From assembly GCA_001970855.1 (NCBI GenBank), contig LSSN01001101.1:1-28205 (forward strand): DNA of 28,205 nt, in the 5' to 3' direction. Below the pieces are notes generated by a model, which had not been told where the DNA came from, searched no databases, and saw nothing but the letters and a program-made list of their open reading frames with translations. Each line of letters begins with the position of its first letter. The stretch's first letter is position 1. Positions 10,257 through 21,475 of this stretch are shown one piece after another. Source of the DNA: Smittium culicis. Taxonomy: Eukaryota > Kickxellomycota > Harpellomycetes > Harpellales > Legeriomycetaceae. Made by a program: the position numbers and the translations under genes.

Positions 10257-12316
10257 ATGTCTGAAGTAAGAACATCTTTCCTCAATATAGTTTTAGCGAC
10301 GAAGCCCTACTTTTCGGCGAAGGGTGAAGTGAGACTGGGAAAATCTGGAATTGGATGGAAGCCAATTACGGAGTCAGATATAGCTTCAGTCAAAGAGTCC
10401 GAGATACAAGGCGTTTCAAGAGAAACAGGTCTGCTAGCTATCCAGGCAGCCGACATAAAAAGAATTGTATGGCAAAAGGTTGCAAGAGGATATGGTATCA
10501 GAATAGTACTTGCTAACGGCTCAATGCACAGGCTAGAAGGATTCGACAGAGATGTATATTATTTAATACCCCTCCTCCAAATTTAACATTTAATCACCTT
10601 ACTTTACAGCTTTTTAATTAATTTTTATTTTTCTTTATAGTCGTTCGATGAATTAAAATCTTCAATTAGCAAATATTTCCATGGAATTAATTTGGAGACT
10701 CGCGACCTCAGTATTAAGGGATGGAACTGGGGAAAAACAGACTTTGAAGGTTTGTTATTTTATTTTTATTCCATTCTTTTGATTTTTTTGATTATAAATC
10801 CTTATAAACTTTTTTTCTTTTCTTTCCAACTATTTAAAAATCAACTTTAGGTACGAATCTAACTTTTAAAGTCGAAAATAAGCCCATGTTTGATATTCCA
10901 ATGGAAGCTGTTACAAACTCTAATCTAGCAGGTAAAAATGAAGTCAGTATTGAAATCAAAGGAGCTGATAAACCATTACCTGGTCAAAAAAGAAAATTAC
11001 AAATGGACGAACTAGTCGAAGTTCGCTTTTATGTTCCTGGAGCTGCGCCAGTTGACCCAGATCAACCAGTAAATGAAGATAGCGACAACGAAAATAATAC
11101 AGGCACCAGCGCCGCTCAAGTTTTTTATGAAACTGTTAAAAATAAAGCCGATTTAGGCCAAATTGTCGGAAGCAGCATTGTCACTTTCAATGAAGTTCTT
11201 TGCCTTACCCCACGTGGTCGGTATACTATCGATATGTTCAGTAACTTTTTACGCTTGCGTGGTAAAACTTATGACTACAAAATCCTATACGACCACATAT
11301 CTCGCCTGTTCTTGGTGACTAAACCTGATGGAATGCACGTTATTCTGGTCATTTCTCTCAGCCCTCCAATTAGACAAGGTCAAACTAGATACCCTTACCT
11401 TGTTTTCCAATTTTTAAAAGATGAAGAAAAAGAAATTGTCTTAAATTTAGACTCTGAACAGATCCAAAAAGACTACAATGGTTCTTTACGCAAACGCTAT
11501 GAAGAGCCTTTATACAAAACTGTTTCTGAGCTGTTTTGTAAACTCACCACAAAAAATCTAAATATTCCAGACACCTATGAAACGTATGTTTATTTTACTT
11601 TGTGTTTAACTTTTCTTTTATCATGCATTCATTATCTTAATTTTTAACCTTTAATATAAATTAACATCGGGAGTTTTTTTTTTATTACTCTAGTGTCCAT
11701 GGTGCTAACGGAGCTAAATGTTCATTAAAAGCCAATGAAGGTATCCTGTATCCTTTGGCCAGGGGTCTATTGTTCGTTCCCAAACCTACTCAATTCTTCC
11801 CATACTCTGAAATATCTTCTATCGTATTTACTCGGTAAGCCTAACAGAATAAAAAAAAAAAGTTTATCAGCTAAAACTTGTATTTTTAGAATTAATTCAT
11901 AAGGAAATTCTTCAATAACCTTTTTGGCATTATTAAAAATAATTTCTTTTTATAGTGTTGGTTCTGGAAGCGTTCTAGCTGCAAGAACTTTTGATCTTGT
12001 TGTTCATACCCATAGCGGCACTGACCTACAATTCTCAAGTGTTAGTCGTGAAGAATACAATAATTTGTTCGATTATTTGAAAGAGAACGGCGTTAAGGTT
12101 ATATCAGATAGTTCAGAAAGCGCATCAAAAACTGGATACGCTGAGTTGTCAGATTCTGATGAATCTGACTCTGGCAAAAAGCGCAAATATGATAGTGGTG
12201 ATGATGATGACGGTGATTCTAGCCCTGATGAAGATTTTGTTGCCCAAAGTGAAAGTGAAGTAGGAGAAGAGTTTAACGAAGATTACGAGACTGACGATAA
12301 CGAAAAGTCGGACTAA
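10257..12316 (+). CDS. FACT complex subunit Pob3/SSRP1, five exons
   Basis: Pob3 pairs with Spt16 to form FACT, the nuclear histone chaperone that reorganises nucleosomes for polymerases. I place exons at 10257-10553, 10641-10749, 10851-11583, 11694-11834 and 11956-12316; donors are GTATAT, GTTTGT, GTATGT and GTAAGC and all acceptors end in TAG. The spliced CDS is 1641 nt, 546 residues, close to the 552 of yeast Pob3. Residues 1-105 are the N-terminal PH-like domain. The junction restores GFDRD-SFDEL and then IKGWNWGKTDFEG, a family signature. The SSRP1 core follows to about 205 (GKNEVSIEI, DELVEVRFYVPG), then an acidic linker about 205-222, then the double-PH middle domain about 225-465 (TPRGRYTIDMF, RLRGKTYDYK, RQGQTRYPYL, KANEGILYPL, RTFDL). 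The tail from about 477 is Asp/Glu/Ser-rich with a KKRK basic patch. There is no HMG box, as expected for fungi, where a separate Nhp6-type protein supplies it. It converges with the surface-protein gene. Confidence 0.95.
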
Positions 12317-12394
12317 TATCAAGTTTTTTGTTTTGTTTATATCAATTTTAATTTTACCCCTGGTCTTTTTACAGCTTTTCCCTTTTATTATTAA

Positions 12395-12400
12395 AATAAA
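12395..12400 (+). terminator. candidate poly(A) signal of POB3
   Basis: AATAAA lies 79 bp beyond the POB3 stop, within a T- then A-rich stretch. Positional support only. Confidence 0.35.
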
Positions 12401-13130
12401 AAATGATTGTAAAAGTAACTCTATAAATATCTTATTAAAATACATCAGATTTATTTATTTATTATTATATTGATTCGAATGACAGATCCAGTACAATTAT
12501 TCACTTTAAATTTTTTTATTTTGATAAACTTTTTATTCAAGAGACTTTTATTAAAAGAGGAACTAGCTTTACTGGATATATCAGATGGTGGTACAAAAAA
12601 TCGTATACTATTGATTGAAGTCATGTTTATATATATCATTTTTCGCCAGTTTATCGCGAGTGGAAAATAGCTCAGATAAATAATAAAATCCTAGAAAGTT
12701 CCGCGTATAAAAAAAAAATAACTCGAATATATAAATTGATGTTTGTAATAAACACTTTAAAGGGTTAAAGAATTATAATCGAGTTTATTTTTTGATATAA
12801 ATTAAAGCTTTAATTATTAACCAACCTTTTCCTCTCACTTCCTAAAAAAGAAAATCAAGAGACTTTGAGATATTTTTTCTTTAAAAAATAAAATTGCTAG
12901 CTTTATAATTTTTTATTTAAATAGATAGCTTCTAGTCACCTTGAATAAGATTGATTAATCTTTGATAATTTTTTTATTATAAGGAAATATACTAGGCTTA
13001 ATAACAAAATAACACTAATTAAAAGCTGATAAATGTATGAAAGGAACCAAATCGTGCAATCAAGTGTTGGCTATTAGCTACAATTTAATACAAGAGATAA
13101 ATTAATATATTATTACAAGAAAATACATAG

Positions 13131-13136
13131 TTTATT
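13131..13136 (-). terminator. candidate poly(A) signal of the surface-protein gene
   Basis: On the minus strand AATAAA follows the stop codon of the surface-protein gene by about 40 bp. Positional support only. Confidence 0.35.
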
Positions 13137-13177
13137 TTCCATGATTTTATATTTATATTTTGTCTTGACTAATTTGA

Positions 13178-15535
13178 TTAACTGCTAGCTGTGATCGTGG
13201 TTGTTTTAGTGTTCGTTTTAGTTACCAAAGATACATCTGTTTTCGTTGTTACGGTAGACAAGACGTTTTCTGTTTTAACATGTGTAACTGCAGGCTTAGT
13301 TGTGCTAACAACAGCGCTAATTGTTTTAGTGTTTGTAGTCAACATAGTAGTTTTTTTTGGAAGTGCAGTACCAATGTCAGCTAGTCCTAGCGAAGCTGAT
13401 GAAGCTGGACTTTGGCCGAATTTTGAATAGAGACTTGATAATTGTGGCCAGTTTTGAAGCGGATCTACGGTGACAGCTACAACGCCACTAAAAGGCACTG
13501 AAGTGACAATTTCGCTAAGCAAAGGTAGAGCTATTGTGTTTGATAGAGTAGCTGTTTTCGTTCTTGTTGTAACTATTGTTTGTGTAAAGTTGGACATATC
13601 AGGAGCTGAGCTTAATTGTGGTGTGGGGCTAGCAGATACGACGTCGTTCAATGCAACACTTGGGCTAGACTGGGGTATTGTTTCTGTAGCAGTTGTAACT
13701 GAAACTACTGTCGATACTGATGTTGAAGTTACTGTAACTTCAACGGTGTTACTGATTGTAGTGCTAACAGTTTCAACTACAATCAAAGTTGATTGGACAG
13801 TCAATGTAACATCTTTGGTTGCAGTGACTGTGCTTTGAATTACCATCGCTGAGCTAACTGCTTGTGGGGATACCTCAACAGGTTCGCTTGGCATTGGTGA
13901 CGATGCTGTGATCAAGCTTTGTGATTCTTCTGTGGATTCGGCTGCGCTATTTGTTGATGACACGCTTCCTGCCCTGCTAGCTGTTAAATAGCTTTTGCTT
14001 TTAGTTTTGGATTCAGCTGGTAGCGCAATTACTGTGGTAGTTAAAGTAATAGCAGGTTCAGCAGAGGATAAAGCGACTGATTCGGTAGCAGCAGGTGCAG
14101 CAGAAGTAGCAGCAGGTGCGGCAGGAGTAGCAGCAGGTGCGGCAGGAGTAGCAGCAGGTGCGGCAGGAGTAGCAGCAGGTGCGGCAGGAGTAGCAGCAGG
14201 TGCGGCAGGAGTAGCAGCAGGTGCGGCAGGAGTAGCAGCAGGTGCGGCAGGAGTAGCAGCAGGTGCGGCAGGAGTAGCAGCAGGTGCGGCAGGAGTAGCA
14301 GCAGGTGCGGCAGGAGTAGCAGCAGGTGCGGCAGGAGTAGCAGCAGGTGCGGCAGGAGTGGCAGCAGGAGCGGCAGGTGCAGCAGAAGTAGCAGCAGGTG
14401 CAGCAGGAGTAGCAGCAGGCGTGCCTGATCGTGGCGCGACAGAACCGGCAGGAGTAGCTTCTGAAGAGGCGGCAGCAGAAGTAGCGGATTCAGGCGGTGG
14501 AGTAGCTGCAGGCGAGGCGGAAGATGCCCCGGGCGATTCAGCGGCTGATGTAGCAGCTGGTGGGGCAGTGGAGCCAGCAGGGGCAGAAGATTCTGCGGGA
14601 TTAATGACCGAAATGGTAGTGAAAGGGGAGCCTTGAGCGCCGTTGTTGATGATTTGGCCGGCGATTTGGGTTTTTCCATCGACTACTTGGACAAATAACT
14701 GGACGTTAACGGGAGTAGAGGCGTTTGTTTCGGGAACGGCGCCACCTCTGGAGCTAACGGCTGCAGAAGCCGGTGACGATTCGCTGGCTGCGGGGCCACT
14801 GGCCGGAGATTTTTCGGAGGCAGAACCACTTGCGGCGACTGTGGGTGTACCCGTAAACATGGCATTACTTGCGAATAGGGAAGAGCTGAACGCGGCTAAC
14901 ACGGCATTAGCGGATTTCGACAGTTCATCTTCTCTGGATTGAACTACGGCAGCAGCAGCAGCAGACAAGGAAGACTGTACTGACCTAACCGATGCGGCAG
15001 ATTCACTGGAAACAGAAGCAGCAGAGGCACTAGAAACGGATTCAACAGAGGCTTCGGAGGCTGATTTAGCAGAGGCGGCGCTGGCTAGAGATGCAGAGGC
15101 TTTAGAGCTTGCTATTGCATCTTGTATAGCAGATTGGCTGTTTACGAATCCGGTTGCGTAGTCTAAAATACTGGAGAGTAGTTTTGGTTGGCTTGTTGGC
15201 ACAGTGACAGTTACTAAGCCTCCGCCATTAGGATTGGCATTATCAATAACAGACAATACTAGATATGTGGTTGTTGCACCTACTTGCTCAACTAAACTGA
15301 ACCCGCCGTTTGTCTGGACGGGGAGAAAATCACTTGCAGCTCTGTTATTTGGGATATCTGTAGTTGGGAAACTCGAAGCGGTAATGGTTGGCATTGCGGC
15401 CTCTTTAGTTAAGGGAGCCTTTTTACCTGATGGAACATCTTCAAAGTTATTCGCATTTATCGGTGCTGCATTGGAGCATAGTAATGATGAAATCGCCAGA
15501 GTAAGGGCAAGTATATTTTTCTTTGAAAAAATCAT
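13178..15535 (-). CDS. secreted Ser/Ala/Thr/Pro-rich repeat protein, probable cell-wall or mucin-like surface protein
   Basis: The 785-residue product starts with a classical signal peptide: KK followed by the hydrophobic run ILALTLAISSLLC, with likely cleavage near residues 23-24. The ATG has A at -3. After a short ordered-looking part (about 25-130) come Ser/Ala-rich stretches (about 130-215), a Pro/Ala/Ser/Thr region with a tandem block of the heptapeptide PAATPAA at about 390-474, and a Thr/Val-rich C-terminal half built of TVTVTSTS-like beta-prone sequence. Apart from a Cys in the signal peptide I see no cysteines. There is no hydrophobic C-terminal tail, so a GPI anchor is unlikely; it is either secreted or held in the wall by other means. 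The composition predicts dense O-glycosylation. No catalytic domain is recognised and I cannot name a family. The gene is much richer in G+C than its surroundings. Its 5' side faces the large divergent spacer. Confidence 0.8.
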   Translation of the reverse strand: MIFSKKNILALTLAISSLLCSNAAPINANNFEDVPSGKKAPLTKEAAMPTITASSFPTTDIPNNRAASDFLPVQTNGGFSLVEQVGATTTYLVLSVIDNANPNGGGLVTVTVPTSQPKLLSSILDYATGFVNSQSAIQDAIASSKASASLASAASAKSASEASVESVSSASAASVSSESAASVRSVQSSLSAAAAAVVQSREDELSKSANAVLAAFSSSLFASNAMFTGTPTVAASGSASEKSPASGPAASESSPASAAVSSRGGAVPETNASTPVNVQLFVQVVDGKTQIAGQIINNGAQGSPFTTISVINPAESSAPAGSTAPPAATSAAESPGASSASPAATPPPESATSAAASSEATPAGSVAPRSGTPAATPAAPAATSAAPAAPAATPAAPAATPAAPAATPAAPAATPAAPAATPAAPAATPAAPAATPAAPAATPAAPAATPAAPAATPAAPAATPAAPAATPAAPAATSAAPAATESVALSSAEPAITLTTTVIALPAESKTKSKSYLTASRAGSVSSTNSAAESTEESQSLITASSPMPSEPVEVSPQAVSSAMVIQSTVTATKDVTLTVQSTLIVVETVSTTISNTVEVTVTSTSVSTVVSVTTATETIPQSSPSVALNDVVSASPTPQLSSAPDMSNFTQTIVTTRTKTATLSNTIALPLLSEIVTSVPFSGVVAVTVDPLQNWPQLSSLYSKFGQSPASSASLGLADIGTALPKKTTMLTTNTKTISAVVSTTKPAVTHVKTENVLSTVTTKTDVSLVTKTNTKTTTITASS
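14115..14366 (-). repeat. coding minisatellite, twelve 21-bp units
   Basis: The 21-mer GGTGCGGCAGGAGTAGCAGC(A) repeats head to tail from 14115 (plus-strand reading). Eleven copies are identical and the twelfth differs by one base; degenerate copies flank the block. Each unit encodes seven residues of the PAATPAA type on the minus strand. The unit length is a multiple of three and no frame within the array contains a stop, which explains the long spurious ORFs in the other frames. Confidence 0.95.
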
Positions 15536-15819
15536 TATTATTATTAGTTTTTTTTTTTTGCTATCAATTGATTAAATTTTATTGTTAAATGTTGTATGAT
15601 GGATTGTTAATGTTATTGCAAAATGTATTATGATATTATTTTATCTTTAATGAAAATTATGTGATGCAGTATATTAAGCGCTAAAATTAAAAAAAAGGAA
15701 ATTTGTAGTGACTTTAATATTAGTGATTATGTATATTATGAGATGGTATCAAATGTTAATGAATTAAATGAAATATGTTTGTGTTTTTTATATTCAAAAA
15801 AAGCTAGCAGCACAGGGCT

Positions 15820-15828
15820 CTTTATATA
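15820..15828 (-). promoter_or_regulatory. TATA-like element of the surface-protein gene
   Basis: TATATAAAG on the minus strand lies about 285 bp before the ATG of the surface-protein gene, beside a comparatively G+C-rich CAGCACAGGGC sequence. It is the clearest TATA box in the upstream kilobase, but the spacing implies a leader of a few hundred bases. Confidence 0.35.
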
Positions 15829-16351
15829 TATTTTTGGAATGTATGCATAATAATTTAATTGATTAATCTATAGAACAGTGGTACACTTGAACGCATGTGT
15901 TTGTATATATTTGGATCATCAATATTCGTGGAGTTTATAAAAAAGAACACATATCTGCAAGTTATCAATTAAAGACTTGTAAAAAGAATTAAAAATTAAA
16001 AATTAAAAAGCACGCTGTAATTCTACTAGGATATAATCAAATTTAAACAAAGAGATAGTGTGATTGAAATGCGTGGGAAAACGATATAGTAAAATAAAAA
16101 TTTTTTCAAGCTAGAATCTTATGTTTTTTTTTTACTGCCTCTCGACTTTCTTTAGTCCACGAGGATATAATAGTTACTTCGTTAATGTCTAAATAGTATT
16201 CGATATAGAAGCTCAGTTAAATTATTTACATTATTGAAGTTAATAATTCTTTTCGATTTTACTTTTCACCCACATTTTTATTAGTATTCTAGAATTTTAT
16301 TTGTGTGCCAATATAAATTTCGTATAAACTAAATTCAAATCATTAGAGGTG

Positions 16352-16377
16352 ATTATTATTATTATTATCATTATTAT
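16352..16377. repeat. (ATT)n microsatellite
   Basis: A run of ATT triplets with one ATC interruption. Confidence 0.8.
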
Positions 16378-18013
16378 TTTTAATTACTCCGCTTCTCCGC
16401 AGTTGATGCATTTTTAACCTACCATCCATAACAATATATTGCATAATTTTTTTTTTAATTTAATTGATTTAGCGAACAATTAAGTATTAAACTTGATTTT
16501 GAAACGGGTAACAAAACCGAGGACCACACCCACTACTTACCCTTCATATTGAGCATTCTTCATTCATTATACTTTATTTATCAGTGTCAAAATCAAAATT
16601 GAATAAACCTAAAGTATATGTAATAAACTTTTTATATTTCTCAAAATCTTTTTTTTTGTTGAAAGGTATAATTCAGTTCAATTACTTTTTATTATAAAGC
16701 AAGAAAAAAAAAAGGAAAGAAAGAAAATATGGGCTTATGAATCTGGATGAAGGAAATATTGGTATAGAGTATGGGGGTTGGGGTGTAGCGATTGAAGTAT
16801 TAAAAAAAAAATCGGATGAAGTGCAATTTCCCAGTAAATGAGGAATCTATAATATGTAGCAAATGGAGATATAGATTTAAAAAAAAGAAAAAAAGTTCTA
16901 CTGTGTGCAGCCAATAAAATTATCATTTTTTGGTATTTAAACAGCATCAAAATCCTCACTTATTTCAGGATCAGAGCTTCGATTTAAATTTCTTATATCT
17001 TGGATGCTATTTAGGTGTATTGTAATTTATTTATTTATTTTTTTTTTATAAACTGGATGGTTGGCGCTGGTAGTTTTTTTTGTTTGATTGATTTTTTCTC
17101 TTTTTTTGGTAGCAAAGGGTCTAGAAACCTTGAGGTATAAATTGCTGCGTGGGCAGTATTCGAGATCTCGATGCTTTAATATCTATTACAAGATATCTAG
17201 TGATTTGTTATTAATGGTATTTAATTATTTATTTTCCCCCATCCCTAATTCCATTGAGTGTATAGTTTTCAAAAAAGGGACCAAGGTTTATTGTAAAAAT
17301 TAAGTCAAACTTGTATTTATTTTAATTGTTTTTTTTTTTTTTTTTTGGCTAGCAAGTTTTTTTTAATGATTATATGCATATAATTTAAATGCAGTATTTT
17401 CTATAGTATTGGCTTACTATAATTTATGTATCAAATAAACGCGTGATTTGAAAACATACAGCGAATCATAGTAACATAACAATAAATTAAAATTTGTTGG
17501 CTGACGAATTGGATTAAATGTTTTTTGACTGGAACTGGATCTAGTTGAGCTAGCTAAAAATTACCCAATTGAGTGGCATATAGTATAATTTTTATGGGGC
17601 GAATTTTTTTTTTTTTTATATCTTGTAGGTGTATGTACGATTTTATTTAATTTAATTTTTTATCCTCAATAAATCTATATGTATTAAAAAAAGTATCCTC
17701 GAATTTTTTTTTAAAGGATTAAATTTTTTTAAATGAAGCGAACATGTAATAATAATAAAAAAACAAATAAATAAATATGTATGCAAGTTGGATAGTATAA
17801 GGGTAATTTTATAAATGTTTAGAAAGAATGGGTACGTTAAGTTGTGATGAGGATTATTATGGTTACTGACAAAGTCTTTAATCAAAGATATTTATTGCGA
17901 TCTTTTAGACTTTAAAACAGTGGATTTTGAGTACTTTTTTATTTTTTTTTTTAGGTAGGTAGGTAGATTGTAGAGGGGTTTGAAATAAGAAATAATAGGA
18001 GATTAGAATTATT

Positions 18014-18034
18014 TTTAATTTAATTTAATTTAAT
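18014..18034. repeat. (TTTAA)n microsatellite
   Basis: About four tandem TTTAA units in low-complexity AT-rich DNA. Confidence 0.7.
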
Positions 18035-18786
18035 TTTAATTCTTCGATGATGCGAATTGTAATTAATGGAAGCAAATTTTGAACTAGATTGACGCTTCTA
18101 AAAAAAAAAAAAAAAATTCACAGTTAAACTTTTGTAAATCTAAAAATTTGTAATAAATGTAAAGCTATAGAATGATTTTGGAACAATTTAAGAAGGAAGA
18201 AAAGGTCAGATTGAGTATTAAGCGAACCATGATAGGGGTAAAATAATAATAAAAGGATTGGATTTATAACGCGTTTTTTCGTTCGTGTGTTTGTGTTTGT
18301 GTTCATGAAGAAAAAAAGGTCCGGGATAAATGGTGACTAGGAACGAAACAAGAGCAAATAAAAAGGCAAATTCTTGTTGACAAATTTATAAACAAGTAAA
18401 AAGTAAAGAAATGAAGCTCGAGATTTAGATTTAGAATTAGACTTTTCGATTGTATTTTATTTCCTTTATTTTATGAAAAAAAAGAGATTTCTATAAATAG
18501 AGTTTCATTTTTTTTCTATTTTGCGTAAGGTTTAATTTTAGGCACTGTTGCACATCTATTTTATTATAGTGAAAACCCTTTGTATTCTTTTATATTGACA
18601 AAACTCAAGAGCAATTTTTATATTGACTCAGGTTTATGTACTTTTTTTTTTAATGCGGAGTTTATAAAAGCTAGAGTTGCGAGTTGTAGATGAACATATT
18701 TGGATACGTTGTAAAAATTAGATGGGATAAGGATTATCGAAGGAATGCAAAGTGCAATTAAGTAACCAAATATGACGATGGAATTT

Positions 18787-18905
18787 GTGGGTGAATGAGC
18801 GTGTAATTGTGGGTGAATGAGCGTGTAATTGTGGGTAAATGGGCGTGTAATTGTGGGTGGATGGGAGTGTGGTAGTGGGTAAATTGGTCAGTGGTGGGTG
18901 GATGG
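18787..18905. repeat. 22-bp purine-rich minisatellite
   Basis: The unit GTGGGTGAATGAGCGTGTAA(TT) repeats at 18787, 18809, 18831 and 18853, followed by two shorter diverged copies. The first two units are identical and later ones drift. In 18781-18840 there are 23 G and only 2 C, so the block is extremely strand-asymmetric. Confidence 0.85.
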
Positions 18906-19189
18906 TTAAACTCGAAGGGAGTTTGTGAGGGAGAGAAGTTGGGATAGCGAGTCTAATTTTGGAATTGTGACTTCCTTGTTTAAGGACTGGAGAGGGAGAT
19001 GGAGTTTATGTAATAGAGGATAAGCCTTAAATAGGGGAGATTAAAAGCTAGTATAAATTTGAAATTAATAAGCGTATAATTTGAATATAAATATATTTAG
19101 ATTATTAATCATATTAAAACGAAATTGGAAATTGAAATTGAGAATCTTAGTTATTAGTAATTTAATTGAAATATAAATCAGAAGGTATT

Positions 19190-19249
19190 GGAGTTGGAAT
19201 TGAAGTTGAAATTGAAGTTGGAATTGGAGTTGGAATTGGAGATGAGATT
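19190..19249. repeat. purine-biased hexamer array G(G/A)A(G/A)TT
   Basis: Nine to ten consecutive hexamers of the form GGAGTT, GGAATT, GAAGTT or GAAATT fill this interval, with looser copies upstream from about 19110. The variation is confined to G/A exchanges at two positions, with one or two deviating units at the end. Confidence 0.8.
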
Positions 19250-19423
19250 TAGATTTGCAGTTTGTGAGTAAATTTTATGGACTAAAAGAGCAGTTTTTTA
19301 AATCAGTTTAGGATCTTTTAACTAATCACGCGCAACTTTTTGCATTCTTGTTGTTTATTTTTTAATAGAGCAAAAAAAAAAAAATAGGTGTATAATAAAA
19401 GCGCAGTGTCGACTGATCATCGA

Positions 19424-19440
19424 CCCAATAGCTAATTGGG
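19424..19440. repeat. short perfect palindrome CCCAAT-AGCTA-ATTGGG
   Basis: Six-base arms around a five-base loop. It contains the CCAATAGCT word that recurs at 25294-25302 and, inverted, at 25328-25336. Confidence 0.6.
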
Positions 19441-20299
19441 AGAATGGGGAAAAAGGTTTTTATTATTCATGCAGATCCCTTTTCCCATTACTCTGGCAAT
19501 TGCAAAAAATAAAATAAAATAAAACGCGAGTAGTCAAATCTGAAATATCCGCAGTTTTGTCATGTAAAGTGAATATCGCGTCTTTTATTTATTTTTACAT
19601 TTTGGTAACGTTGTAAGTATTAAGCGATCAAGTCAAACGAAAGTCGATTGTTTTTAAGCGATTGCCTGCTAAAAAGGGAGAAGAAAAAGGGAAATGGTCA
19701 GATATTTTAGGATACTTATATTTACAGTATAGAACAAGAAACATTGGCAAATAGGTTATGGGTTAGCAGGTTGGCAATATAAGAGATTATTTATTTCTAC
19801 TGTATAGGCTGAATGGGATTATACATTGGATAAAGTAGGTTCTTGAGAATACAGTTGGTTTTTTTTGGGGGGGGGGGATTGTAAAAATGGGGTGAGATTA
19901 TAGCAGATTCCAGGAAAATAAAGTTTGGGATCGATAATTTGAGAGGGGACAATTAGGGGGGGGAGGATGGGGATGCTTATCGGGATTAAGGGATATTTAT
20001 TGGGGCTATTTGCAGATTGCTGTTAAAAGGGCCCACATGGGACTATAAACAGGATGTATTTCTGAGCAACAAAAAAAAAAATAATAAGGCGCTTTCAAGT
20101 CGACGTTGTTTTTTTTTTTTAGGCGACGTTCATTGATACTGCTTTTAGTTTAATTGGAGTCTGAGGGGGGTAATTTTTTATAGAGTAAGCAGCTAACCTG
20201 ATTAATAATAAGATAGGGGAGAAATTTCCCTATTGGAGACGCTGTTACAAATTGACTACTGTATACGAACGATTACTAATATGTGTTACCAAACGCGGT

Positions 20300-20381
20300 C
20301 GCCAATTGCTTGGAGCAACTGGCGAATAGGCTAGCATTTTAGGAACTACACGCCTATTAGCCAAACCATCATCTGGCGAAT
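20300..20381. promoter_or_regulatory. dense palindrome and direct-repeat cluster
   Basis: CGCCAATTGCT (20300-20310) faces AGCAACTGGCG (20314-20324) across three bases with one A-C mismatch. AATAGGC (20325-20331) faces GCCTATT (20352-20358). CTGGCGAAT occurs twice in direct orientation (20319-20327 and 20373-20381). The cluster is G+C-rich for this spacer and lies where strand composition switches, so a divergent regulatory element is plausible. A transposon end is an alternative. Confidence 0.4.
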
Positions 20382-20642
20382 GGAATGGGTGTAAATAGAT
20401 CGGCATAGTTTATGCCCTATGCAAATAATGGTTCAAGACTAAACAAAAAAAAAAAATTTTTTTTTTTGTTGAGTCGCGTTTACTTTAAAAAGTAGTTTAG
20501 TTTACAATCTGCAGCAAACAATGTAAGAAAGATGGAAAAAAAAAAAAGGGTCCAAATAAAACAAATGGAAATTGGAAGGAAATAATTGCTGTTTCTGAAA
20601 TTTATTTGAGCGATGGGATTTTAATAGTCAATCAAACCATAA

Positions 20643-21475
20643 TCATCCAATATGAAGAGTGGTGGGCTTCGATATGATTCCTTATTCATTTCTTGGCCTG
20701 CTGATTTTTCCGAGCAAATACGTTTAAATGGCTCCTCTTCGCCTATAAAGCGTCGTAGCTTGTTGGCTAGCTCCAAATATCCGGGAAATAATAAACAGCT
20801 GGGGATGTATGACTAATCGGCGGCAAATAATGATTTTATTCCATAGGCCTTCAAAGAAAGAAATAAAAAGGTAGAGTTTTATGTAAACCAAAAAAAAGAA
20901 AAAGCGTTAATGTTTTTGTAATGCAGAGTTGATTTTATTGGAGAACTTTAATTCTTTTTATTTTCCCTTCTTGTTATGGCACCTCCTCCCCTCCCACTCG
21001 CACTTTCCCAGCTACCCTTCACCATCCCTCCCTCTCCCCCCCATATCCTCTGAGCTCACACTCCACCCAAATGTGAATGTTCTTGAAATCCATATACGAG
21101 TCGAGCATGTCTATTATTACTAAGGCTTAATAAATTAGCATTTCGACTTGAACGCTGAATATCATTTGAGCGGACGATTGTCTGCCTATAAAACCACTGC
21201 CAAAATAATTCAGTTTATTCGCGAAACCCAGCTAACCACTCAAGGATCCTGATTTTCTTAATTGCCGCATGTGTTAGCTAATCTGCGCCAATATCGATCC
21301 CTATAAATGCACGAGGATTATCAATCACAGGTACCGATTTAGTAAATACTACCAAAATTGGACGACGCTATTCCATAATCATATATATACGATGTTTGGC
21401 TCGCGCCTTGTGACTGCCAATAGCGAAGTAAAAAAGCCTGTATTGCCTCTATGCTTGTTTGGGCAAATTCTGGAC
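20643..21475 (-). pseudogene. fragmented coding relic, possibly fungal-specific transcription factor
   Basis: On the minus strand the segment 21475 to about 21336 reads GCPEFAQTSIEAIQAFLLRY, continuing with a YIYDYGIASSNFG-like stretch before a stop. This matches the pattern of the fungal_trans middle homology region, where a P-S-hydrophobic-E-hydrophobic-QA-hydrophobic-LL helix precedes a Y-x-G-x-A helix. Further in-frame pieces follow after stops, such as NPRAFIGIDIGAD and AAIKKIRILEWLAGFRE, and a separate open piece at about 20835-20643 reads YLELANKLRRFIGEEEPFKR and ends in DDYGLIDY. Stops and frame changes break the sequence, and no zinc cluster or start is visible. The last piece may belong to a different relic. 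The transcription-factor assignment is inference from motif pattern. Confidence 0.35.

Larger units (their letters stand above)
12317..13177. other. convergent spacer between POB3 and the surface-protein gene
   Basis: The two stop codons are 861 bp apart. The stretch is AT-rich with short overlapping ORFs on both strands that show no recognisable family. It should contain both 3' ends. A TTCGCCA motif is at 12642-12648 and a TTGGCTATTAGC sequence at about 13065-13076. Confidence 0.55.

Noticed and set aside
10886..11647. Stand-alone gene starting at the internal ATG 10886
   Set aside because: It is exon 3 of POB3. Splice sites on both sides restore conserved family sequence, and its last codons past 11583 are intronic.
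12451..12670. Overlapping 60-66 codon ORFs on both strands after POB3
   Set aside because: They lie in the convergent 3' region and have no recognisable content.
13995..14679. Long ORFs on the plus strand and in a second minus frame across the 21-bp array (Gly/Val/Ala-rich and Leu/Pro/His-rich)
   Set aside because: They exist because the 21-bp unit lacks stops in these frames. The signal peptide and the full-length 785-codon frame support only one product.
17088..17303. 71-codon plus-strand ORF in the purine-rich spacer
   Set aside because: No domain or conserved motif and no supporting neighbour signals.
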